From Solirubrobacterales bacterium (GTDB taxonomy: Bacteria; Actinomycetota; Thermoleophilia; Solirubrobacterales; Solirubrobacteraceae): 38,716 nucleotides of DNA. Both the position numbers and the translations under genes were made by a program. Shown here piece by piece: positions 8,883-16,644 of this stretch. The notes under the pieces were generated by a model, which saw only the letters and a program-made list of their open reading frames with translations, searched no databases and was not told the DNA's origin. The number at the start of each line of letters is the position of its first letter. The first letter of the stretch is position 1. The DNA is taken from positions 1 through 38,716 of the forward strand of contig DAHUYZ010000015.1 in NCBI GenBank assembly GCA_027306855.1, in the 5' to 3' direction.

Positions 8883-11086
8883 GACGATCGCGAGGAGGGC
8901 TCCTCGTAGTCCTCGCGTGCGCCGTCTGCCTCTCTTTGACGGCGACCGCGGGCGCAGCCTCACCCGCAAGCGACACCGCGCCGTCAGCGAGCGCACAACG
9001 ATCCGCGCTAGTCGTGTTTCTCGCGCCCGCAACGTTGCCGACAAGGCACGCGAGCACGGGTCGTAGCGAAGCGAATGCGTTTGAGTCCGAGCTTGCCTTC
9101 ATCCCTTCCCTGAACATCGGCATCCTCAGCGCGACGCAGGGCACCTACAAGCCGGCCCAATTGTTGCTCGACATCACGCAGGGAGCGCGCGTGTCCTACT
9201 CGGCGTACTCCCCCGCCTATCCCCCACCGCTGTCGCTGAGGCCGCTGCCCGGGAAAGCCGCCCAGGTGGAGCCGTGGGACGCCGTGCGCAGGCGCGCCGA
9301 AGAAGCTCCCCAGCTGTTGATACCCGGACTGCTGGCGTCGAGCATTCCGGGTGGTGTCGCGTACGCCGCGACCACCGCGCCCGCCTTGACGAGTACACCC
9401 GGAGTGCCAAGGGCGCCTCGAGCCGGGGGACCGTATCTCGACGCTGCCGCGGCAGCCGACCGCTCCGGCACGGTCGCGGCCATCTCGCTCGGCCCCGAAT
9501 CAAGTCTGCTCGATCGCATCTCGGCGCTGCAGACCGGACACTTGCTCGTGGTGGCCGACCTGCCGCCGGGCGCAACCGGCTATGACGACCTGCGTGCGCT
9601 CGCCACCACTCGCCTCCCAGGCGAGCTGCTGGTCGTGGTGCAGCGGGCGCCTGAATCGTTCGGGCAGGAACTGCTGTGGATCGCGTTCGCCGGCCTAAAT
9701 CCCGGTGGCCAGACGCTCGCCTCAAAGATGTCGAGCGACACGCTCATTTCACAGACGACGAACGAGCGGGGAATGGTTGCGGCCATCGACATCGGCCCGA
9801 CGATCCTCGCCCATCTGGGCCTCCCTATTCCAGCGGACATGCGTGGGCGCCCCGTGCGCGTGGACGGCGCCTTCGACGGTCCGGCGCTGCGCGGATTGAT
9901 GGCGCGCCTGGAGGTGATCGACTCACGCCGGCTGCCCGCGGTCGCCTGGCTGGTGGGCGCGTGCTTGCTGCTGCTTGGCATCGCCGCCACTCCGCTCGGA
10001 CACGATCGACCCAGACGCGTAGCATGGGCGCTGCGGGTGGGAGCGCTCGCATTGCTGTGGGCGCCGGCCGCCGCGTTGATCCCGGCGGCGCTCGAGCCGG
10101 GCCGCACCGCGGAGCTCGCGATCATCGTCGGAGCCTGTCTTGCGCTCGGAATGCTCGCCGATCGGCTTGTTCGGTGGCCGCGCGCCCCCGCGCTCGTCGC
10201 AGGAGTCGTCGTGCTGGCGATCGTGGTCGACGCGCTCGCCGGCACGCAGCTGTTGATGCGCTCTCTGCTGGGACCCAAACCGGCGTTCGGCGCGCGCTTC
10301 TATGGCATCGGCAACGAGCTGAAGTCAGGCCTCGCGGTGCTCGTGTTCGCGGGAGTGGCCGCCGTGCTCTACCCGGCCGTGCGCGGGCGCAGAGCGGCGG
10401 TGGCGATGGCCTGCTGCGGTATCGCGCTCGCGCTCATCGAGGGCTCGGCGAAGATCGGCGCGGGCGTCGGGGGTGTGATCCTCGTGAGCGCGGGCACAGC
10501 CGTGGCGACGGTGCTCCTGCTGCCCGGAGCGCTCAACCGCAGGCGAGCCCTGCTTGTGATGGCAGCGCCCGTCATCGGGCTGATCGGGCTTGCCCTCCTC
10601 GATCTGGCAACCGCCAAAGGCTCGGGCCACTTCACCGGCAGCGTGCTCGACGCCCGCTCGGCGGGCGACATCAGAGACATCATCGTGCGCCGCTATGGCG
10701 CCGCCTGGGACGAGCTGCGCAACCACCTGATGCCGGTCGCGACGGGCCTTGCGCTCGCCGGCTCCGTGCTTGCGATCCGCCGCCGCGACAGAGTCTGCGC
10801 GCCCGTCGAGTCCGACCCGGCCTGGCTCGCCGCGCTGGCCGGCGGACTCACCGCGGGCGTGATCGGCGCCCTCACCGAGGACTCGGGCCCGGTGCTGCTC
10901 GTCGTCGCGGTGTTCGCGCTGGCGTGCGTGCTGGCGTACTTGTGGGGCAGACCACGTCCGCGACCGGCCGATGTCGTGGACGGTCGTCAAGCAGGGTCGG
11001 GACTGCTGGCCGACGGGACCGGCTCGATCCCGACCACATCGAGCAGGTCGGTCAGCCCGTCGAAGTCGTCGGGGTTGCAGGTGTAG
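8879..11086 (+). CDS. membrane protein with exported alkaline-phosphatase-like domain
   Basis: About 735 residues. No ATG, GTG or TTG preserves the N-terminus. The CTG at 8879 overlaps the mmpL stop (CTGA), has GGGAGG eight bases upstream, and yields a good signal peptide (RRSRGG, hydrophobic core, then TAGAA). The exported half (to ~residue 340) ends in AAIDIGPTILAHLGLPIPADMRGRP, which resembles the C-terminal part of alkaline-phosphatase/sulfatase-superfamily proteins. I do not see a clear metal-binding nucleophile, so activity is doubtful. Then come roughly ten TM segments with a conserved-looking GARFYGIGNELKSG motif. The last ~33 codons lie antisense to the vapC-like gene and look unconserved. 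The function is unknown; tight coupling suggests it works with the MmpL transporter. Confidence 0.72.
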   Translation: MRRSRGGLLVVLACAVCLSLTATAGAASPASDTAPSASAQRSALVVFLAPATLPTRHASTGRSEANAFESELAFIPSLNIGILSATQGTYKPAQLLLDITQGARVSYSAYSPAYPPPLSLRPLPGKAAQVEPWDAVRRRAEEAPQLLIPGLLASSIPGGVAYAATTAPALTSTPGVPRAPRAGGPYLDAAAAADRSGTVAAISLGPESSLLDRISALQTGHLLVVADLPPGATGYDDLRALATTRLPGELLVVVQRAPESFGQELLWIAFAGLNPGGQTLASKMSSDTLISQTTNERGMVAAIDIGPTILAHLGLPIPADMRGRPVRVDGAFDGPALRGLMARLEVIDSRRLPAVAWLVGACLLLLGIAATPLGHDRPRRVAWALRVGALALLWAPAAALIPAALEPGRTAELAIIVGACLALGMLADRLVRWPRAPALVAGVVVLAIVVDALAGTQLLMRSLLGPKPAFGARFYGIGNELKSGLAVLVFAGVAAVLYPAVRGRRAAVAMACCGIALALIEGSAKIGAGVGGVILVSAGTAVATVLLLPGALNRRRALLVMAAPVIGLIGLALLDLATAKGSGHFTGSVLDARSAGDIRDIIVRRYGAAWDELRNHLMPVATGLALAGSVLAIRRRDRVCAPVESDPAWLAALAGGLTAGVIGALTEDSGPVLLVVAVFALACVLAYLWGRPRPRPADVVDGRQAGSGLLADGTGSIPTTSSRSVSPSKSSGLQV

Positions 11087-11457
11087 AGCGGAAGACCGTT
11101 CGCGAGAGCCGTGGCCGCGATCAGCATGTCGAGCGCGCGCCTGCCCCTCGCCTTGCGGCCGACGGTAAGCAGGGCGGCATAAACGCGTCCGTATGCCCGG
11201 GCGGCGGCGTCGTCGAAATGCAGCTGGTCAAAGGTCCTCTCAGCGGCCGCAAGGCGCTCCATGCGCGCGGCGCGCTCCTGGGGATCGTCGGTGGCGTGCG
11301 GACCGGATGCAAGCTCAGCGATCGTGATTGCCGAGATCGCTATCTCGAGGGGCAGCTGATCCTCGCTAAGCAAGTCGAGATCGATCACGGCTGAGGTGTC
11401 AAGCAGCCCGCGCGGATGCCGCTGTGCCGTCGCGGGGTCCCCCCGCTCGTCGGTCAA
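10987..11457 (-). CDS. VapC-like PIN-domain toxin
   Basis: 156-residue PIN-domain ribonuclease of the VapC type, which cleaves RNA when its antitoxin is lost. The four acidic metal ligands are visible: Asp20 (LLDTSAVID), Glu48 (TIAELASG), Asp110 (ALDMLIAATA) and Asp130 (CNPDDF). The start is a TTG that overlaps the antitoxin stop (TTGA), with AGGA seven bases upstream. The first ~16 residues are an unconserved extension before the PIN fold. The 3' end overlaps the convergent membrane-protein gene by 100 bp, an unusually deep antisense overlap that hints at insertion of the cassette into that gene's end. Confidence 0.92.
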   Translation of the reverse strand: MTDERGDPATAQRHPRGLLDTSAVIDLDLLSEDQLPLEIAISAITIAELASGPHATDDPQERAARMERLAAAERTFDQLHFDDAAARAYGRVYAALLTVGRKARGRRALDMLIAATALANGLPLYTCNPDDFDGLTDLLDVVGIEPVPSASSPDPA

Positions 11458-11720
11458 GCGCGTGTCCTGGGGGCGGGATCATGGTCCAGTTCGACAAATC
11501 GATCGACATCGACTCGGAAGCGTCGGCGGTCGACGCGGGCCGTGCCCTTGAACGCAGCCAGCGCCGCCTTCGCCGGCACGTACCGTCGACGATGAAACGG
11601 GAGCAGCTCACCCACAGGGGCGCCGTTGCGAGTGACGACAAAAGATTCCCCTCTGTCGAGCTCGCGCATGATCTCACCGCTGTCGTTGCGCAGCTGTCGC
11701 TGAGTGATCTGTCGTGACAT
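11454..11720 (-). CDS. Phd/YefM-family antitoxin
   Basis: 88-residue antitoxin from the ATG at 11720. The N-terminal Phd/YefM DNA-binding fold is clear: MSRQITQRQLRNDSGEIMREL followed by GESFVVTRNGAPVGELLPF. The Arg/Asp-rich C-terminal tail would wrap the PIN toxin. In-frame starts further upstream (to 11762) would read through a perfect palindrome and are less likely. It precedes and overlaps the toxin gene by four bases. Phd-type antitoxin with PIN-type toxin is a common hybrid pairing. The pair is probably repressed by the antitoxin alone or in complex. Confidence 0.9.
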   Translation of the reverse strand: MSRQITQRQLRNDSGEIMRELDRGESFVVTRNGAPVGELLPFHRRRYVPAKAALAAFKGTARVDRRRFRVDVDRFVELDHDPAPRTRA

Positions 11721-11731
11721 CACCCGCATCG

Positions 11732-11745
11732 TAGCACGCGTGCTA
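11732..11745. promoter_or_regulatory. palindromic operator candidate of the toxin-antitoxin pair
   Basis: TAGCACGCGTGCTA is a perfect 14-bp palindrome that ends 12 bp before the antitoxin ATG. Phd/YefM antitoxins autorepress by binding short palindromes at this position. Its sequence differs from the E. coli YefM core, so the assignment rests on position and symmetry. Confidence 0.5.
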
Positions 11746-11794
11746 TCCACGCATACGGACATTGTTGCGCACTTATTGGCCTAAATCGATCCAC

Positions 11795-11823
11795 TTTGTG
11801 ATATTAGTTCACGAGCCTATCCT
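11795..11823 (+). promoter_or_regulatory. possible sulfate-operon promoter
   Basis: TTTGTG and TATCCT are separated by exactly 17 bp in a locally AT-rich stretch, and TATCCT ends 25 bp before the binding-protein ATG. Both hexamers match the sigma-70-type consensus only partly. No obvious SAM or other sulfur riboswitch fits in the short leader. Confidence 0.35.
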
Positions 11824-11848
11824 CATGTTCTAGATAAAGAAAGTGACT

Positions 11849-12865
11849 ATGCGCAAAATTCAAGGCCGCCCAACCAGACTCGCCGGCGCCGCACTGACCG
11901 CGCTCGCCGCCTCGTTCGCGCTCGCTGCGTGCGGCTCCTCTTCCAGCGACAGCAAGAGCGTCGCGCTCGTCGCCTACTCCACGCCCGAGAAGGCCTTCGC
12001 GGCGCTGATCGGAGCCTTCCAGGCCACGAGCGAAGGCAAGGGCGCGAGCTTCAGCCAGTCCTATGGGCCCTCCGGCGACCAGAGCCGCGCAGTGGCCGCC
12101 GGCCTGAAAGCCGACGTGGTCAACTTCTCGCTCGAACCGGACGTGACACGGCTGATCAAGGCGGGCCTGGTGTCCTCCGACTGGAACAAGAACGCCACGC
12201 ACGGCTTCGTCACCAACTCGGTGGCGGTGATCATCGTGCGCAAGGGCAACCCCAAGCACATAGTCGGCTGGAACGACCTGATCAAGCCGGGCGTAGGCGT
12301 GGTGACGCCCAACCCGTTCACCTCGGGCGGCGCACGGTGGAACATCCTCGCTGCGTATGGCGCCCAGATAAAGGAAGGCAAGACGCCTGCGCTTGCGCGG
12401 GCGTACCTCCAGAAGCTCTTTCACAACGTGGTCTCGCAGGACTCCTCTGCCCGCAACGCGCTGCAGACGTTCCTCGCGGGCCGCGGTGACGCGCTAATCG
12501 ACTACGAGGACGAGGCGATCGCTGACGTGAAAGCGGGCTCGGCGATCGAATACATCGTCCCCAGGGCGACGATCCTGATCCAGAACCCGATCGCGGTCGT
12601 AACCGGTGGCAACACGAGCGAGGCCCAGAAGTTCGTCAACTATCTGCTCTCCCCCGCCGGCCAGAAGATCTGGGCTGAAAAGGGCTACCGCCCGGTGGTT
12701 GGAGGCGTCGCCGTACCCGGCGAGTTCCCGACACCGCCCGAGCTGTTCACGATCGAAGACCTCGGCGGCTGGAAGAAGGTGGGCAAGCAGTTCTTCGAAA
12801 CCGAAGGCACGCCTGGGATCGTCACCAAGATCGAGCAGTCGCTGGGGGTGTCGACCTCCAAATGA
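11849..12865 (+). CDS. sulfate/thiosulfate ABC transporter substrate-binding lipoprotein
   Basis: Periplasmic-type binding protein (338 residues) that delivers sulfate to the CysTWA importer. A signal peptide ends at the lipobox LAAC (Cys28 from the ATG at 11849; a GTG six bases earlier is possible). The mature protein shows the sulfate-binding family pattern: VAYSTPEKAFAALIGAF, SYGPSGDQSRAVAAGLKADVVNFS, and TPNPFTSGGARWNILAAYG. The GPSGDQSRAV and NPFTSGGARW loops are those that cradle the oxyanion in this family. The stop overlaps cysT (ATGA). It is the first gene of the transport operon. Confidence 0.93.
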   Translation: MRKIQGRPTRLAGAALTALAASFALAACGSSSSDSKSVALVAYSTPEKAFAALIGAFQATSEGKGASFSQSYGPSGDQSRAVAAGLKADVVNFSLEPDVTRLIKAGLVSSDWNKNATHGFVTNSVAVIIVRKGNPKHIVGWNDLIKPGVGVVTPNPFTSGGARWNILAAYGAQIKEGKTPALARAYLQKLFHNVVSQDSSARNALQTFLAGRGDALIDYEDEAIADVKAGSAIEYIVPRATILIQNPIAVVTGGNTSEAQKFVNYLLSPAGQKIWAEKGYRPVVGGVAVPGEFPTPPELFTIEDLGGWKKVGKQFFETEGTPGIVTKIEQSLGVSTSK

Positions 12866-13755
12866 CCCCGACATCCGCACCCGGCGCGGTCGTCGCAGGC
12901 GCGGACGAGCTGTCGGACGCGGCGCCGGGTGGACGCGACTCGCTGTACGGCCGGTTCGCCGCGCGTGTGGGGGTGCATGCCGGCTCCGCGCTCGGCAAGG
13001 GCGCGCTCGGCGCCTACCTGTCGATCCTGGTGCTGTTGCCCGTAGCAGCGCTGCTCGCGAACGCGGCCAAGGGCGGACCGGCGGCCTTCTGGATCGAGGT
13101 CTCCTCGCCCGAGGCCGTGGCCGCCCTGAAGCTGACGCTGATCGCCTCGGCGATCGTGGTGACGATCAACGCGGTCGCAGGCACGGTGATCGCGTGGGTG
13201 CTCGTACGCGACGAGTTCGCCGGCAAGCGGATCGTGAACGCTCTGATCGATCTGCCGTTCGCGCTGCCGACGGTGGTCGCGGGCGTGGTGCTGCTCGCTC
13301 TGTATGGCAAGGGCGGCCCGACGAGTATCGACATCACGTTCACCCGCGCGGCCGTCGGGCTGGCGCTGCTGTTCGTGACGCTGCCGTTCGTGGTGCGCTC
13401 GGTGCAGCCGGTTCTGTCCGAGCTGGACCGTGCCTCCGAGGAAGCCGCAGCCTCGCTCGGCGCCGGCGCGCTCACCGTGTTTCGCCGGATCGTGCTGCCC
13501 GCGCTGATGCCCGCGATCCTCTCAGGCATGGCGCTGTCGTTCGCGCGCGCGGTCGGCGAGTTCGGATCGATCGTGCTGATCTCAGGCAACCTGCCGTTCA
13601 AGACCGAGGTCGGCTCGGTTTACATCTTCAACCTCCTCGAGAACGAAAACGTCGCCGCCGCGGCGGCGGTATCTGTCGTGTTGCTTCTCTGTGCGCTGGT
13701 GGTGCTCAGCGCGATGACCGCCATCTCACGCGCGAGGTCCAAGCATGTCCGCTAG
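12862..13755 (+). CDS. cysT: sulfate ABC transporter permease CysT
   Basis: 297-residue inner-membrane permease, one of two that form the sulfate channel. About 45 cytoplasmic residues precede six TM helices. The EAA loop that docks the ATPase is EEAAASLGAGALTVFRRIVLPALMPAI. The segment ARAVGEFGSIVLISGNLPFKTEVGSVYIF is highly typical of CysT/CysU. It overlaps the binding-protein stop by four bases and cysW by 11 bp. The N-terminus is longer than in most CysT proteins and has no conserved features. Confidence 0.94.
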   Translation: MTPTSAPGAVVAGADELSDAAPGGRDSLYGRFAARVGVHAGSALGKGALGAYLSILVLLPVAALLANAAKGGPAAFWIEVSSPEAVAALKLTLIASAIVVTINAVAGTVIAWVLVRDEFAGKRIVNALIDLPFALPTVVAGVVLLALYGKGGPTSIDITFTRAAVGLALLFVTLPFVVRSVQPVLSELDRASEEAAASLGAGALTVFRRIVLPALMPAILSGMALSFARAVGEFGSIVLISGNLPFKTEVGSVYIFNLLENENVAAAAAVSVVLLLCALVVLSAMTAISRARSKHVR

Positions 13756-14551
13756 GCGCCTCGTCGTGCGCTTCACGGCGCTCGGCTATCTGCTCCTGCT
13801 GCTCGGCGCCCCGGTCGCGATGATCTTCTACCGCACGTTCGAACACGGCCTGGAGCCCGTGTGGAATGCGGTCACGCAGCCGAACGCGGTGCACGCCTTC
13901 TGGCTGTCGATCGAGCTAGTGGCGATCGTCGTGCCGCTGAACACCGTGTTCGGAATCGGCATGGCGCTGCTGATCGAGCGTGGCCGCTCCCGTGGACGCA
14001 GCGCGCTCGGGCTGCTGCTCGACCTCCCGTTCGCGATCTCGCCTGTCGTCGTGGGCCTCTCGCTGGTGCTCGTCTACGGGCGCACCGGCTGGCTCGGGAG
14101 CTGGCTGGCGAGCAACGGCATCCAGGTGATCTTCTCGATCCCCGGGATGGTGCTTGCGACCGCGTTCGTGTCGCTGCCGTTCGTCGCGCGCGAGACGATC
14201 CCCGTCCTGCGCGAGCTCGGCACAGACGCCGAGCAGGCGGCCGCCACGCTCGGCTCGAGCGCATGGCAGACGTTCCGTAGGGTGACGCTGCCAGCGATCC
14301 GCTGGGGGGTGATCTACGGCGTGGTGCTCACGACCGCCAGGGCGCTCGGCGAGTTCGGCGCGGTGAGCATCGTGTCGGGACGCATCGAGGGGCAGACCCA
14401 GACGCTGCCGCTGTACGTGCAGGACCGGTTCGAGAACTTCGACACAACCGGCGCGTTCGCCGCTGCCGTAGTGCTGGCGCTGCTGGCGTTCGCGACGCTG
14501 CTCGGCATGGGCCTGCTCGCAAAGCGCACCACGCGAGATGTGGTGGCCTAA
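13745..14551 (+). CDS. cysW: sulfate ABC transporter permease CysW
   Basis: 268-residue second permease of the sulfate importer, with six predicted TM helices. The EAA loop is [27 protein letters not shown]. The segment [36 protein letters not shown] is a strong CysW signature, distinguishing it from CysT. The ATG at 13745 lies within the end of cysT, so the two are coupled. An 79-bp gap with a GC hairpin separates it from cysA. Confidence 0.95.
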   Translation: MSARRLVVRFTALGYLLLLLGAPVAMIFYRTFEHGLEPVWNAVTQPNAVHAFWLSIELVAIVVPLNTVFGIGMALLIERGRSRGRSALGLLLDLPFAISPVVVGLSLVLVYGRTGWLGSWLASNGIQVIFSIPGMVLATAFVSLPFVARETIPVLRELGTDAEQAAATLGSSAWQTFRRVTLPAIRWGVIYGVVLTTARALGEFGAVSIVSGRIEGQTQTLPLYVQDRFENFDTTGAFAAAVVLALLAFATLLGMGLLAKRTTRDVVA

Positions 14552-14583
14552 TGAGAGAACGAGCACACGGTCAACAATCCGAA

Positions 14584-14598
14584 GCCCGCCCGGCGGGC
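14584..14598 (+). other. GC hairpin between cysW and cysA
   Basis: GCCCGC-CCG-GCGGGC can form a six-pair stem with a three-base loop. It has no T-tract, so it is more likely an mRNA stability or processing element, or partial attenuation before cysA, than a full terminator. Confidence 0.3.
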
Positions 14599-14630
14599 GC
14601 ACGCAAGAACATCGGAAGGAGACATGTCTG

Positions 14631-15572
14631 ATGGCGATCGAGGTCCGCAACGTGACCAAGCGTTTCGGCTCGTTCACCGCCCTGGACGACGTCAGCGTCG
14701 ATGTGCCGGACGGGGCGCTGATGGCTCTGCTCGGGCCGAGCGGCAGCGGCAAGTCGACACTGCTCAGGGTGATCGCGGGCCTGGAGGCCCCTGACGGCGG
14801 AAGGGTATCGATCGGGGGCCAAAACGTCACAGGCGCTCCGGCGCGCACGCGAGGGGTTGGCTTCGTCTTCCAGCACTACGCCCCGTTCAAGCACATGACC
14901 GTCCACGACAATGTCGCCTTCGGCCTGACGGTGCGCAAAACGGCCAAGCGCGAGGTCAAGCGGCGTGTGAAGGAGCTGCTGGCGCTCGTACGCCTGGAGG
15001 GCCTGTCGGGACGATACCCATCGCAACTCTCAGGCGGCCAGCTACAGCGGATGGCGCTGGCGCCTGAGCCGAGAGTTCTCCTGCTGGATGAGCCGTTTGG
15101 CGCGCTCGACGTGCAGGTGCGCGCGCAGCTGCGGGAGTGGCTGCGCCGCCTTCACGAGCAGATCCACGTGACGACGATCTTCGTCACGCACGACCAGGAG
15201 GAGGCGATGGACGTCGCCGCCCAGATTGTGGTTATGAGGGCCGGCCGCATCGAGCAGACGGGCACGCCGCGGGAGCTGTACGAGCACCCGAGCAACGAGT
15301 TCGTGATGTCGTTCGTCGGGCCGGTCAACCGCCTCGACGACGCGCTGCTGCGCCCGCATGACATCCAGATCCTCCCTTACGCAGACGCGGGCGCGGTCGA
15401 GGCGCTCGTGCGCCGCGTCGCTCATCTGGGCTTTGAGGTGCGTGTCGAGCTGACGCTCCCCGACGGGCGCGACGTGTGGGCCCAGGTCACGCGCGACACC
15501 GCCGCGGAGCTTGAGCTGGCCGAGGGCCAGATCCTCGCCGTGCGCCTGCCCGCCCCGCGCGTGTTCGCCTGA
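14631..15572 (+). CDS. cysA: sulfate ABC transporter ATPase CysA, with 4-residue deletion after signature
   Basis: 313-residue ATPase driving sulfate import. The ATG at 14631 has GGAAGGAG about nine bases upstream, so an upstream in-frame extension is rejected. Walker A is [10 protein letters not shown]-loop VFQHYAPF, signature LSGGQLQR, Walker [14 protein letters not shown]-loop FVTHDQ; a small C-terminal regulatory domain follows. Between QR of the signature and the DEP of Walker B there are 12 residues. The three other ABC ATPases in this window that show this region (PstB, the metal ATPase, the ABC-2 ATPase) each have 16. The missing four correspond to RALA in the helix after the signature. 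The DNA there (GGCGCTGGCGCC) fits loss of one 12-base unit between short repeats. Activity is therefore uncertain, although everything else is intact. Confidence 0.9.
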   Translation: MAIEVRNVTKRFGSFTALDDVSVDVPDGALMALLGPSGSGKSTLLRVIAGLEAPDGGRVSIGGQNVTGAPARTRGVGFVFQHYAPFKHMTVHDNVAFGLTVRKTAKREVKRRVKELLALVRLEGLSGRYPSQLSGGQLQRMALAPEPRVLLLDEPFGALDVQVRAQLREWLRRLHEQIHVTTIFVTHDQEEAMDVAAQIVVMRAGRIEQTGTPRELYEHPSNEFVMSFVGPVNRLDDALLRPHDIQILPYADAGAVEALVRRVAHLGFEVRVELTLPDGRDVWAQVTRDTAAELELAEGQILAVRLPAPRVFA

Positions 15573-15611
15573 GCTCCTGCCCGTCGGCCCTCACGCCCCG
15601 CGGACGCGGCG

Positions 15612-16070
15612 CTATCGCGTGGTCCAGGCTTCCTCTTCGCGCGTCAGCTTGGCGACCGAGGCCGGCAGCTTGCCGGCCGCCACGTCAGCGATGGTGACGT
15701 GCTCGAGGACCTTGCGCAGGTTGGCGCGCAGCGCGATCCAAACCTGCTGCAGAGACTCGGCTGAGCCCTTGTACTCGACCTCCTCGGGCCGTTGGCCGCG
15801 AACGCCGACGAGCGGCCCCTCCACGGCGCGGATCACTTCCGCGAGGTTGACCTCCTTGGCGGGACGAGCTAGCCAGTAGCCGCCTTCGGGGCCGCGCTGG
15901 CTGCGCACAATCCCGGCGGAGCGCAGCTGCGTGAGGATGTTCTCGAGGAAGGACAGCGGAATGTGCTGAGCCTGCGCGATCTCGTCGACCTTACGCGGGC
16001 CGTCGCCCCCTACCGACGCCAGCTCGACAAGCGCTCGCACGGCGTAATCGGCCTTGGCGGTGACGTGCAT
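15612..16070 (-). CDS. Rrf2-family transcriptional regulator without cysteines
   Basis: 152-residue winged-helix repressor. The start at 16070 is preceded by GGGAGA ten bases upstream and begins directly at MHVTAKADYAVRALVELA; longer forms are rejected. The wHTH contains IPLSFLENILTQLRSAGIVRSQRGPEGGYWLARP, the typical Rrf2 recognition-helix and wing. Fe-S members (IscR, NsrR) carry three Cys after the wing; here the protein has none at all, as in CymR, the cysteine-metabolism repressor of Bacillus. It converges on cysA, so sulfate/cysteine control is a fair inference. CymR works in complex with cysteine synthase; no cysK is in the window. Confidence 0.9.
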   Translation of the reverse strand: MHVTAKADYAVRALVELASVGGDGPRKVDEIAQAQHIPLSFLENILTQLRSAGIVRSQRGPEGGYWLARPAKEVNLAEVIRAVEGPLVGVRGQRPEEVEYKGSAESLQQVWIALRANLRKVLEHVTIADVAAGKLPASVAKLTREEEAWTTR

Positions 16071-16146
16071 AGGGACATTCTCTCCCAAAGCCGAGCGGTG
16101 CGACTCCGAGCGGAGGACGATAGCCGAGGTGGATGTGGATCGCGGA

Positions 16147-16644
16147 CTACGCCGCGCAGTCGCGACACTCCCCGCGCAGCACGATCTCGTGCTCTGAGAC
16201 CGTGAGCGGGACCCGCTCTGAGAGGCTCGAAATCGCCCTCTCCAGCCCCTCGTCCGAGAACGGCATGACCACGCCACACCCACCGCACACGAGATGGTGG
16301 TGGTGCTCGTGCTGGTCTGCCACTCGCTCATAGCGCACCATCGCCTGCCCGGTCTCCACGCGCTGCACGAGGCCCAACTCCTCCAGCTCCTCGAGGATCC
16401 GGTACACGCTCGCCCGGCTCACGCGCCGCTGGGTGCGCAGCGCGTCCTCGATCTCGATCGCGGTGAGCGCGCACGCCTGGTTGTTGAGCAGCTCCAGCAC
16501 CGCACGGCGCGCTTCGCCGCGCCGCCGGCCCGCCGCGGTAAGCGCCTCTTCGGCTCGCTCGAGCCAGTCGCGCCCGCCGGCCGCGCGCCTGCCCGCGCAG
16601 GCGGTCGTCGAAGTGGTGGGCACTGTGCGGGCGGTCGGGCTCAT
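16147..16644 (-). CDS. Fur-family metalloregulator, probable Zur
   Basis: 165-residue Fur-family repressor. The ATG at 16644 overlaps the upstream permease stop (ATGA). The N-terminal wHTH contains SRASVYRILEELEELGLVQRV. The hinge and dimerisation part has a His cluster (residues 112-117) and two CxxC pairs (Cys120/123 and Cys160/163) for structural zinc. As the last gene of a Zn/Mn importer operon it is most simply Zur, switching the operon off when zinc is sufficient; a Mn-sensing role is not excluded. About 25 unconserved residues precede the fold, longer than in E. coli Fur. Confidence 0.9.
   Translation of the reverse strand: MSPTARTVPTTSTTACAGRRAAGGRDWLERAEEALTAAGRRRGEARRAVLELLNNQACALTAIEIEDALRTQRRVSRASVYRILEELEELGLVQRVETGQAMVRYERVADQHEHHHHLVCGGCGVVMPFSDEGLERAISSLSERVPLTVSEHEIVLRGECRDCAA

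Noticed and set aside
15612-15620. CCGCG-GA-CGCGG hairpin between cysA and the Rrf2 gene (about 15597-15608) as a terminator
   Set aside because: Five-pair stem with a two-base loop and no T-tract; too weak to call.
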